Positions 1 to 7,069 of a stretch of 32,882 nucleotides of DNA are shown one piece after another (position 1 is the first letter of the stretch; the number at the start of each line of letters is the position of its first letter). The notes under the pieces are model-generated. The model worked only from the letters and a program-made list of their open reading frames with translations, was not told the DNA's origin and searched no databases. Made by a program: the position numbers and the translations under genes. Source of the stretch: Thermoplasmatota archaeon (GTDB lineage: Archaea; Thermoplasmatota; Thermoplasmata; Lutacidiplasmatales; JAMCUS01); the NCBI GenBank assembly GCA_023379385.1, contig JAMCUS010000004.1, positions 1-32,882 of the forward strand. The letters run 5' to 3'.

Positions 1-2
1 AT

Positions 3-173
3 TCACCGAAAGATGTATTAACACATTTATCAAGGATACACGGATTGAAGATAGGAAACGGATGGATATTATCAGAGGTACCGAGGAAATCGAGGGTTGT
101 AATGGAAAAACTAAAAATACCACTTGTAGAGTACTTTAATAGCTTTACCAATAAACCTACGGATATATTATAA
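3..173 (+). CDS. C-terminal end of a probable transposase, cut by the left edge
   Basis: An open frame enters from the left edge and ends at TAA 171-173, giving 56 residues. The text reads like the C-terminal tail of an IS1634/IS4-type DDE transposase: a short basic helix, a 'NGWILSEVP' strand, then a basic helix ending 'MEKLKIPL'. That assignment rests on the feel of the sequence, not on a catalytic motif, since the DDE residues would lie outside the window. The setting agrees: the next 900 bases hold only repeats and a broken TnpB gene. Whether the whole gene is intact cannot be judged. Confidence 0.4.
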   Translation, partial: SPKDVLTHLSRIHGLKIGNGWILSEVPRKSRVVMEKLKIPLVEYFNSFTNKPTDIL

Positions 174-267
174 CAAGAATAATATATTAAGGTATATCAT
201 GCAAAATATGCGGAGTTAGGGGTTGAAGTATTATATATGAATGTGCAGGATCATTTCAACATTACAT

Positions 268-286
268 GAGTTTCGCAAGAAAGCTC
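268..286 (+). other. Hairpin with a GCAA tetraloop in the mobile-element region
   Basis: GAGTTTC (268-274) pairs with GAAA-G-CTC (279-286) around a GCAA loop, with one bulged G at 283. It lies about 95 bases after the transposase stop and just before CCAACCTTCAGGG. A small stem near the end of an element suits an IS terminus or an element-encoded RNA. No second end was found to prove it. The rest of 174-354 is AT-rich and holds no convincing gene. Confidence 0.3.
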
Positions 287-354
287 CAACCTTCAGGGAA
301 CAGATAAATTGCGATAATTATATATAATAAAGTATATAATGTTTTTCATACAGA

Positions 355-562
355 CTATGTTGATTATATGTGGTTGTATGGATAATAATTTCTTGTATTA
401 TTTTACATCGAACCCACGAAGCACTGAAAAGTTTATATCTGTATTACCCACGTGGGTATTATGAAATGATACTTTATTACTATTGTAGTGAGAAAACAAG
501 ATAGTATAACAGAACTGTATCATCCAAAAATTTATTCTAGTAACGGTATATAATCAGCATAG
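355..562 (+). repeat. Dispersed repeat, copy A (promoter-bearing, with 54-nt extra segment)
   Basis: Positions 355-443 match 19268-19356 with few differences and no gaps, and 498-562 match 19356-19420. The 54 bases at 444-497 have no counterpart in the other copy. The shared part contains GAAAAGTTTATAT (427-438), a good archaeal BRE plus TATA element. Copy A precedes only the TnpB remnant, whereas copy B precedes the H+-ATPase gene. The repeat could be the end of a mobile element, a small non-autonomous element or a duplicated promoter. No coding frame is shared between the copies. Confidence 0.75.
445..458. promoter_or_regulatory. Perfect 14-bp palindrome downstream of the copy A TATA box
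   Basis: TACCCACGTGGGTA is its own reverse complement. It is far more GC-rich than its surroundings. It begins at the left junction of the 54-nt segment unique to repeat copy A, and its centre lies about 17 bases after the TATA-like box at 432-438, close to where transcription would start. That position suits a repressor operator. It could equally be the end of a small insertion. Confidence 0.4.
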
Positions 563-578
563 CGTACAGAGATAATAA

Positions 579-893
579 ATGATACTAACTAGTTATAAAG
601 TAAAACATGGCAGGAATTTCTCCATTGAACTGAATAAAGCAAGGCAGATTGTTGAATTTGCTATAAAAACAAAAACATTAACATCAAAAGAGTGTTCAAG
701 GTATGGACTGATAGGTAACCGTTCTTGGAAGTGTATTAAGTGTCCAAATTGCGTACACGTTGATCATGCCAATGCCAGTGCTTCGTACAACATAGCATTG
801 CGTCCGATATATGTAAAAGGCATGGATCAATTGCATACAGACAGGGATGTATGCAAAGGGAACACTGATATCCCTAAAGAGGCAATGTTATGA
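579..893 (+). pseudogene. tnpB: Degenerate C-terminal fragment of IS200/IS605-family TnpB (OrfB)
   Basis: Of 104 residues, the middle (about 33-75) matches the C-terminal zinc ribbon and last RuvC segment of TnpB: 'TSKECSRYGLIGNR' then 'CPNCVHVDHANASASYNIA'. In intact relatives the first half reads C-x-x-C; here the second Cys is Tyr. The usual D-x-N-A catalytic segment reads N-A-S-A. The guide-RNA-binding N-terminal domains and most of RuvC are absent, against a normal length of about 400. The fragment is therefore most likely dead. The ATG at 579 is only the first in frame and need not be used. Confidence 0.7.
831..875 (+). other. Two tandem hairpins at the 3' end of the TnpB remnant
   Basis: TTGCATACA (831-839) pairs perfectly with TGTATGCAA (848-856) around an 8-base loop. 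At once AGGGA (857-861) pairs with TCCCT (871-875). Living TnpB genes carry their guide (omega) RNA overlapping the 3' end of the reading frame and continuing past it, so these stems may be relics of that RNA scaffold. No element right end or guide is visible, and the protein is broken, so activity is unlikely. Confidence 0.35.
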
Positions 894-957
894 GCGATAA
901 CGACCTTAGAACTTTCGATGATTTAGCACGGAGAGTATGTCAGTTTAGCGTAATAAC

Positions 958-966
958 TTTATATTT
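958..966 (+). promoter_or_regulatory. TATA box for the phosphodiesterase gene (leaderless spacing)
   Basis: TTTATATTT is centred 26 bases before the ATG at 988, so the predicted transcription start falls on the start codon itself. Confidence 0.6.
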
Positions 967-987
967 GTGTATGTTATGCTGATTTGA

Positions 988-2514
988 ATGAATAATAATC
1001 TTATTTTTGGTCTAGATGGTGCTACCTTCAGGGTACTGTCTAAATTAATGGAAAAAGGCATTATGCCATATATGAACAATTTCAAAAAGGATGGTGCTGT
1101 ATCCATACTTGATGCAACTTTTCCACCTATAACAGTACCTGGCTGGTTATGCATAGCAACTGGATCTGATCCTGGAACATTGGGGATTTTTGATTTTGGA
1201 GAATATGCACCTTATCCAGAACTTAACAAGCCTGCTATACATAATGTAGAAAAAAAAAAAATATGGGATTACTTTTCTAGATTGGGGTACAGATCTGCAG
1301 TAATAAATTTTCCATATTATACAACTTTCAGAATTAATGGCGTTTATATTGGTGGTCTGCTTGTTACAAATGAGCATTATACCTATCCTGAACAATTTAA
1401 AGAAGAGATAAAAAATATAGTAAAAGATTATCAAACAGAGGTAGATTTAAAGAATGCATCTGTAAATGATATACTGAATAGATGCATATATACTATCAAA
1501 CAGAAGGTAGATCTCACAAAATATATAATAAAAAAGTATGATCCCAAATTTTTATTTGTAATTTTCTCAGAGGTAGATAGAATTGAACATAAGTTATGGC
1601 CCTATATTGATCCCCTATATAAGTTACCAAAAATGGGCATTGAAAACATAGATCATGATTTATTAAACAAATTCTGGAATACAATTGATTCATCCATGAT
1701 GGAAATTGAAAAATCGTATATTGGAAATACTGATGGTAACGTTTTTATTGTATCGGATCATGGAGCTGGTCCTATATACAGAACCTTCTACATTAACGAG
1801 TGGTTATTAAAAAATGGTTATCTCTATATGAAAAATAATGCACAAAGTAAAGGGTCTACCAGGATTCCTTTAATACAAAAAATATATGCAATAGTCAGAA
1901 AACATCCTTTTTTAGATAAACACTTAACAATTACGAAATCTAAGTGGCTTTTTGATCTTATTATGAAATTTACCAAAAATGTAGGATTTGAAAAAAAATT
2001 TGAAGATGTTAAAGAATATATTGACTGGGAAAAGACTATTGCATATGAGTTTCCTATCTATGGTGCAATATTCCTTAATAAAAAAAACAAAAGAATTATG
2101 GATGACATAAGTTATAAAAAGGAAATTATTAATAAGCTAAGAAAAGAGCTTGAAAATATGAATGAGATTAAATTGAAAACATATATTCCAGAGGAACTTT
2201 ACATTGGTAAAAATTTGGATCTATCTCCTGACTTATTTATTGTTGGTGATGATTTTGAAGCCATGATCTCTTCCGGCTTTTCAGATGGAAAAATTATTCT
2301 GGATTATCCACCCAAGATGCTAACGGGAACCCATAGAATGGATGGAATATTTTTGGCAAAGGGCACATCTATAATAAAAAATTATCATGATTTTAAGATA
2401 AGGATGATAGATATTGCACCAACAATTCTTTCATTGAATGGTATTGTTTTTGATAAAATGGATGGGTTACCTGTTAGAGATATTTTTTATAATAAATCAA
2501 AAGATATTAATTAA
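988..2514 (+). CDS. Type I phosphodiesterase / alkaline phosphatase superfamily hydrolase
   Basis: A 508-residue metal-dependent hydrolase of the phosphodiesterase/nucleotide pyrophosphatase branch, probably acting on a phosphate ester of a nucleotide sugar, lipid or glycan. The metal site is visible: 'FGLDGATF' (metal ligand Asp10, nucleophile Thr13), 'SEVDRIEH' near residue 195, 'SDHGAG' near 257 and 'GTHRMDGIF' near 450. No signal peptide or membrane segment is evident, so it probably acts in the cytoplasm. The start is the ATG placed 26 bases after a TATA box. A run of 12 A (1250-1261) lies inside the frame. It leads a cassette with a sugar epimerase and a glycosyltransferase, which suggests surface glycan work. 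The exact substrate is unknown. Confidence 0.85.
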   Translation: MNNNLIFGLDGATFRVLSKLMEKGIMPYMNNFKKDGAVSILDATFPPITVPGWLCIATGSDPGTLGIFDFGEYAPYPELNKPAIHNVEKKKIWDYFSRLGYRSAVINFPYYTTFRINGVYIGGLLVTNEHYTYPEQFKEEIKNIVKDYQTEVDLKNASVNDILNRCIYTIKQKVDLTKYIIKKYDPKFLFVIFSEVDRIEHKLWPYIDPLYKLPKMGIENIDHDLLNKFWNTIDSSMMEIEKSYIGNTDGNVFIVSDHGAGPIYRTFYINEWLLKNGYLYMKNNAQSKGSTRIPLIQKIYAIVRKHPFLDKHLTITKSKWLFDLIMKFTKNVGFEKKFEDVKEYIDWEKTIAYEFPIYGAIFLNKKNKRIMDDISYKKEIINKLRKELENMNEIKLKTYIPEELYIGKNLDLSPDLFIVGDDFEAMISSGFSDGKIILDYPPKMLTGTHRMDGIFLAKGTSIIKNYHDFKIRMIDIAPTILSLNGIVFDKMDGLPVRDIFYNKSKDIN

Positions 2515-2553
2515 ATTTATATTGTTTAAGGTAATTAAAATTTGTGTGAAAAT

Positions 2554-3462
2554 ATGAAAATATTGATTACAGGTGGAGCTGGATTTATAGGTAGTTTTCT
2601 GGTTAACAGGTTAGCTGACTCCAAACATGATATTGTTGTAGTTGATGATCTCAGTAGAGGAAAATTTGATAATATAGATAAAATTAAAAAAGTATCTTTT
2701 ATAAAAAGTGATATTTGTGATACTGTTGTAATGGATAAATTAATTAAAAAAAATGATGTTGTATTTCACTTAGCAGCTCTTGCAAGAGTAATGCCGTCAA
2801 TAGATGATCCTGAACTTACCTTTCATTCAAATATAAATGGTACTGAGATTGTTGCAAGATTATGTTCTAAATACGAAAAAAAATTAATATTCACGTCATC
2901 GAGAGAAATATACGGTGAACCTTTAACACTTCCTGTGGCTGAAGACGCCTCTTATTCGGCTAGAAATCCGTATAGTGCATCTAAAATTGCATCAGAAAAA
3001 ATTATAGAAAGTTATTCATTCAGCTATCATCTTAATTACACAATAATTCGGCTTACCAATGTTTATGGAGCCAACGACTATGAACGGGTAATTCCCCTCT
3101 TCATAAATGCGATGAATAACAATAAAAAAATTTATTTATATGGAAAAAAGAAGTTGATAGATTTTGTATATATTGACGATGTAGTTGATTCATTAATTAA
3201 AATAATGAATTCAGATATTGAGAATGAGGTTTTTAATATTGGTAGTGGAAAAGGGTATTCTCTGATGGATTTAATAAATCTTTTGGATAAGATAATAAAA
3301 CCATCAAAAACAGATATTCATATAGAATCTGAACGAACGGGTGAAATTCAAAGATTCATTGCAGATATAAGCAAAGCAAAAAAGATACTTGGCTGGAGTC
3401 CAAAAACCTCATTAGAAAATGGATTAAAAAAAACAGTTAAATGGTATGATCATATATGTTAA
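2554..3462 (+). CDS. NAD-dependent nucleotide-sugar epimerase/dehydratase (GalE-like)
   Basis: A 302-residue extended short-chain dehydrogenase/reductase that should epimerise or dehydrate a nucleotide sugar using bound NAD. The N-terminus shows the Rossmann signature 'TGGAGFIGS' (6-14), an acidic end of strand 2 (D31-D32) that selects NAD, 'FHLAA' (71-75), and the catalytic Y140-x-x-x-K144 in 'YSASK'. The C-terminal half has the usual substrate-binding text ('VYIDDV', 'FNIGSG'). The ATG at 2554 is preferred over a TTG four codons upstream because the Rossmann strand begins directly after it. It sits 39 bases after the phosphodiesterase and 33 before the glycosyltransferase, so co-transcription is likely. 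UDP-glucose 4-epimerase is the nearest familiar activity, but the sugar is not determined. Confidence 0.88.
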   Translation: MKILITGGAGFIGSFLVNRLADSKHDIVVVDDLSRGKFDNIDKIKKVSFIKSDICDTVVMDKLIKKNDVVFHLAALARVMPSIDDPELTFHSNINGTEIVARLCSKYEKKLIFTSSREIYGEPLTLPVAEDASYSARNPYSASKIASEKIIESYSFSYHLNYTIIRLTNVYGANDYERVIPLFINAMNNNKKIYLYGKKKLIDFVYIDDVVDSLIKIMNSDIENEVFNIGSGKGYSLMDLINLLDKIIKPSKTDIHIESERTGEIQRFIADISKAKKILGWSPKTSLENGLKKTVKWYDHIC

Positions 3463-3495
3463 AGCAGAATGATCACATAGTTATATGGTGTGTAC

Positions 3496-4590
3496 ATGCA
3501 AAATAATATGGTATCATACAGAAATGACCAGATTGAAAAAATTAAAAAATTAATTTTAAATTATTCTAAAGACACTGACATAAAAATTTTACACATAAAT
3601 AAATTAAAAAGTATAGATACAATAAGTATACTTGTAAGGGCATACAATTCTGAAAAATATATTAGGGATGCCCTTGAATCCATAATTAAAGTGCCAATAC
3701 CTGGATACGAACTGGAGATATTGATATGTTATGATAGAGAATCAACGGATAATACCCTTGCAATAATTACAGAATTCATTGAAAAAATATATGATATGGG
3801 TATTGCCATTAAAATAATATTTACAGGTCATCTTTTTATGTTCAGGGCACAGGAAATTCTTCTAAGAAATGCAGAAGGTAGCTACATAACACTTCTTGAT
3901 TCAGATAACCTTCTTTATACAGATAAACTTAAAAATAAAATTGAATATATGAAAAAACACGGAATGCATTTTGCTTTTTCCATACCTGAACTAATAGATG
4001 ATACAGGAAAAAAAATCAACCGATCATTCACACATGTACCTAAACAATATAAATTGTTCAAAAATTTGGTTGGTGGGAACTATGTTGATAGTAATACTAT
4101 TCTCTTTGATAAATATTTTAATAATTCTGTATTAATTAAATCTCTGGATTTAATTAAGGATAAATATTTTGATATGCTGTTTGATGATTACCTTATTGCC
4201 TTGCTGGCGTCTATAACAGATAGCATGAATTTCTTCGGTGAAATAACGTGTGGTTACAGAATACATTCATCCAACAGTACCAGTGTTGATGATGCATATA
4301 TATCTGATAAATCACAGATATTCATCAGTCATGCTTTTTCATATGAACGAAGATATAAAACTTTTACCGCATTAATCTACATAAATAGCATATTACATTT
4401 TACTGATAAATTGACAATAAGTTATCTTACATATTTAGAAGAAAATAATTTTAAAGAATACCAGATAAGTGTTGGTATTAACAGCAATAGCGGTTCTTTA
4501 TACAAAAATATTATCAGAATTGCTTTAAGATACTTTACCGTTGTTATTAAAGGTGCAATAAAGCGTTCTGTAACTAAAAGAAAAGGTTAA
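3496..4590 (+). CDS. Family 2 glycosyltransferase
   Basis: A 364-residue GT-A enzyme that transfers a sugar from a nucleotide donor. After about 40 residues of variable N-terminus come the first strand 'ISILVRAYNSEKYI' (44-57), 'EILICYDRESTDNT' (74-87) and the metal-binding D-x-D in 'LLDSDN' (D135, D137). The C-terminal 100 residues are basic, with a hydrophobic stretch near 335-350 that may sit on the membrane. The start is the ATG at 3496; a GTG two codons upstream is possible. It is the last gene of the glycan cassette. Acceptor and sugar cannot be told. Thermoplasmatales carry heavily glycosylated surface proteins and lipids, which is the likely destination. Confidence 0.85.
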   Translation: MQNNMVSYRNDQIEKIKKLILNYSKDTDIKILHINKLKSIDTISILVRAYNSEKYIRDALESIIKVPIPGYELEILICYDRESTDNTLAIITEFIEKIYDMGIAIKIIFTGHLFMFRAQEILLRNAEGSYITLLDSDNLLYTDKLKNKIEYMKKHGMHFAFSIPELIDDTGKKINRSFTHVPKQYKLFKNLVGGNYVDSNTILFDKYFNNSVLIKSLDLIKDKYFDMLFDDYLIALLASITDSMNFFGEITCGYRIHSSNSTSVDDAYISDKSQIFISHAFSYERRYKTFTALIYINSILHFTDKLTISYLTYLEENNFKEYQISVGINSNSGSLYKNIIRIALRYFTVVIKGAIKRSVTKRKG

Positions 4591-4600
4591 GGAATTGTTT

Positions 4601-5719
4601 TTAAAGCACTGTTATATGAAATAAAATTCTTGCAATTGATCCTATTATATAGGTTATGGTAGCCGCTCCTAATCCAAGAATAATAAATTCAAAAATCTTT
4701 TTGAATTTATTTGTACCACCGGCAATAGCAATCAAACTTCCAACAAATGAAAGGGCAATAGCAGAAATTATGAAAGAGGCTATTATTCCATAAACACCAT
4801 CTATACCCAACAAATATGGTATTATCGGTATGACCATTCCTATAATGTATGATATGCCTGTATTTTTTGCACTTTTAACAGGGTTTTCTGTTTTTTTCTC
4901 TGAAAAATTTAAATATTCTTTTGACAGAATTCGCACCATATCACTTTCATTACTGGATACAACATCTGAAATCCTTGTGGCATCATTCTCTGGCAATCCA
5001 TTGTTAAGAAAAAGATCTTTTAATTTATCTTTCATTTCGTCCTTGGCTACATTGACCTGTTTACGAAGTTGATCAACGTCATATCTTTCAACTTCATATT
5101 GTGATTTTGACGATATATATGCACCCACAGACATAGAGAGTGTACCTGCAATACCCACGATAAGACCTCCTATAGCAACAAGAAATGGGTCTACAATAAT
5201 GGCTGCAAATCCAGAAACAGCTGCAAGCACTTCAACAAGTCCATCACTCATACCATATATACCGTCCTTAACATTGTCTATATTCATTTTATCTTCGTTC
5301 CAGACAAAAAAAGTTTCATGTACAAGTTCATCAACAACAATTTTTTTTAATTCTATTTTATCCGTTTCATTAAGATTGCCAGTCAATAAATAGTTATAGT
5401 ACTTTATCACTGCTTTATCTTCATTTCCTTCAAGTGCTTTTAGAGCAAATCCCAATCCAAACAACTTTCGTATAGTAATTATATAAAAAATTTTTAAAAA
5501 AGATGGATTTTCTGTTGTTAATCTTATTCCCATCTTTTCAGATAATGTTTTCCAGAAAATAGAATGTTTTTTTTCTATTTCAGAAAGGGTAATAAATACC
5601 TTTTTCATATTTTCGTCTTTTTCAATTTCACTGAATTTGCTATACATCAGGGAATCTAAAATTTCTCCTTTATAAAATTGTTCTATTTCATGCATCTTAC
5701 TTATCATTGTTCTTTCCAT
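4601..5719 (-). CDS. Ferritin-like (rubrerythrin) domain fused to VIT1/CCC1 metal transporter
   Basis: A 372-residue fusion. Residues 1-145 form a four-helix ferritin-like domain with repeated Glu and E-x-x-H patterns ('EIEKKHSIFW' near 47-56) that can bind two iron atoms. Residues about 150-372 are a VIT1-family transporter: 'GIYGMSDGLVEVLAAVSGFA', a helix pair rich in small residues ('GGLIVGIAGTLSMSVGAYIS'), a cytoplasmic helical stretch, then three more membrane segments. VIT1/CCC1 proteins move Fe2+ or Mn2+ against protons out of the cytoplasm. The architecture is known in microbes as membrane-bound ferritin. Here it most likely exports or detoxifies iron, which suits an acidophile in iron-rich water. 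ATG 5719 or 5707 could be the start; a TATA-like stretch is near 5738. It converges on the glycosyltransferase. Confidence 0.87.
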   Translation of the reverse strand: MERTMISKMHEIEQFYKGEILDSLMYSKFSEIEKDENMKKVFITLSEIEKKHSIFWKTLSEKMGIRLTTENPSFLKIFYIITIRKLFGLGFALKALEGNEDKAVIKYYNYLLTGNLNETDKIELKKIVVDELVHETFFVWNEDKMNIDNVKDGIYGMSDGLVEVLAAVSGFAAIIVDPFLVAIGGLIVGIAGTLSMSVGAYISSKSQYEVERYDVDQLRKQVNVAKDEMKDKLKDLFLNNGLPENDATRISDVVSSNESDMVRILSKEYLNFSEKKTENPVKSAKNTGISYIIGMVIPIIPYLLGIDGVYGIIASFIISAIALSFVGSLIAIAGGTNKFKKIFEFIILGLGAATITYIIGSIARILFHITVL

Positions 5720-5786
5720 AGCAGTGCTGATTTTATAATATTTTCTATAACTTTAAATAATTGTGATATGCGCCATGACTTTACAT

Positions 5787-5999
5787 TCATTTATCATTCG
5801 TTGCTCGTAGAGTAATCTTTTTCCTACCTTTCGTTATCACCTCTGATGTTCTTGACTTACATTTCAATTTCTTTGTTACTCTCTTCCCCTTTGCTGCATA
5901 TATGCCATATGTGAAAAGAACATATGTGCTTTTATCTTCTATATTTGTGATGATCCAAACATAGTGGTCTTCTCGTTCACAGAGGTAAATGATAAACGT
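5787..5999 (-). pseudogene. Startless 70-codon open frame, probable gene remnant
   Basis: The 347 bases between the VIT1-like gene and the PAC2 gene hold one open frame of 70 codons on the minus strand. It opens right after a TAA, has no methionine at all, and ends in TGA at 5787-5789. The translation looks protein-like ('DHYVWIITNIEDKSTYVLF' followed by a Lys-rich tail), not like random AT-rich DNA. The aromatic strand followed by 'NIEDKSTYV' resembles the core strand of a DDE transposase, but no catalytic triad can be shown. I do not recognise the family. The remaining gap sequence is AT-rich promoter DNA. Confidence 0.3.
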
Positions 6000-6067
6000 T
6001 TAAAGCCTACACTACATATAATGAACCTATTCTTTAAAACCATCTTGATATAAATCACAATAAATGG

Positions 6068-6835
6068 TTATGCGAAATAATTCAATATATCCTTATCCTC
6101 TTTATTTTCGTCCTCTATGTCTTGAAATTTTTGTGTTATTTTATCAATTTCTTTTGCCTTTTTCTGTAGATTTTCAAATTTTAAGTTAATACCCAATATT
6201 TTAATGAATACTTTTAACAGAGTTTCTGCACTTTTGGGGTCTATAAAATAGCCCGAGGTTTCACCCATTAAGCATACTGCATCAATACCATATTGCAACC
6301 CAATTCCAAGGAGAAGCCCACTCGCACCTACCAAGCTTCCTGTATAATCATCACGCTTAAAAATTACCCCATGTTTCTCCATCTCTTTTATAAGTGTTTT
6401 GTTATTAGTCGCACCCCATATTTTAATAATGTTTTTATTAATGTCGTTATGGGCATAGCCAGCCAAAGTATATATCCTTTTAACATTCATATTCTTTGCA
6501 ATTCGTATAATCCTGTCTGCCAGTTCATATTGTCCTTCCGGAGTAAGGCTTTGATAGTCACCTACAACCATAATCAGATCATTACCTTTACCAGAACCAG
6601 AATGTTTATAATAATACAATTCATTATTTACCAACCGTATTGTTCCGTCGTGATCAATCAGCACTTGCGGAGGAAAATATTTGGAAATAATATCTGCAAA
6701 TTTGATAGATTTTAATTCATCTTTCATATAGTCTACTGCAAGTTTTCCTACATTTCCTACACCTGGTAATCCCTGTATCAAAATAGGATTTCTTAACTTT
6801 ACATCTTTCAAAAAATTAATAATAACATCTTCCAT
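6068..6835 (-). CDS. PAC2-family protein (proteasome assembly chaperone-like)
   Basis: A 255-residue member of the archaeal PAC2 family (COG2047 type), related to eukaryotic proteasome assembly chaperone 2. Diagnostic text: 'PILIQGLPGVGNVGKLAVDY' near 16-35, 'VVGDYQSLTPEGQYELADRI' near 110, 'YTLAGYAH', and 'GASGLLLGIGLQYGIDAVCL' followed by 'GETSGY'. The C-terminus is a charged coiled coil. Archaeal members are proposed to help proteasome assembly, but this is not firmly shown. ATG 6835 is chosen over an ATG 48 bases upstream because AAAGGGA lies at the right distance before it and the conserved region begins soon after. No functional partner is adjacent. Confidence 0.82.
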   Translation of the reverse strand: MEDVIINFLKDVKLRNPILIQGLPGVGNVGKLAVDYMKDELKSIKFADIISKYFPPQVLIDHDGTIRLVNNELYYYKHSGSGKGNDLIMVVGDYQSLTPEGQYELADRIIRIAKNMNVKRIYTLAGYAHNDINKNIIKIWGATNNKTLIKEMEKHGVIFKRDDYTGSLVGASGLLLGIGLQYGIDAVCLMGETSGYFIDPKSAETLLKVFIKILGINLKFENLQKKAKEIDKITQKFQDIEDENKEDKDILNYFA

Positions 6836-7069
6836 TTTAATCCCTTTGCTAATAATGAAAAGGTACTGTATCTTATTTAACACTTTTTATGTGGTTTTAT
6901 ATGTTTTAGATTATAACATGCATTCATATTGCTTTCATTCTATAGTTAGGGATTGTGTAATAATAACATATCCAAGTCAGATGTTTGAAAGTGCTGCTAT
7001 CAGGCAGTAATCTTTGCTATCTTAATATCCGGTAATCCCTTAGGTGATTTATCAATCCAGTAACTGTTG

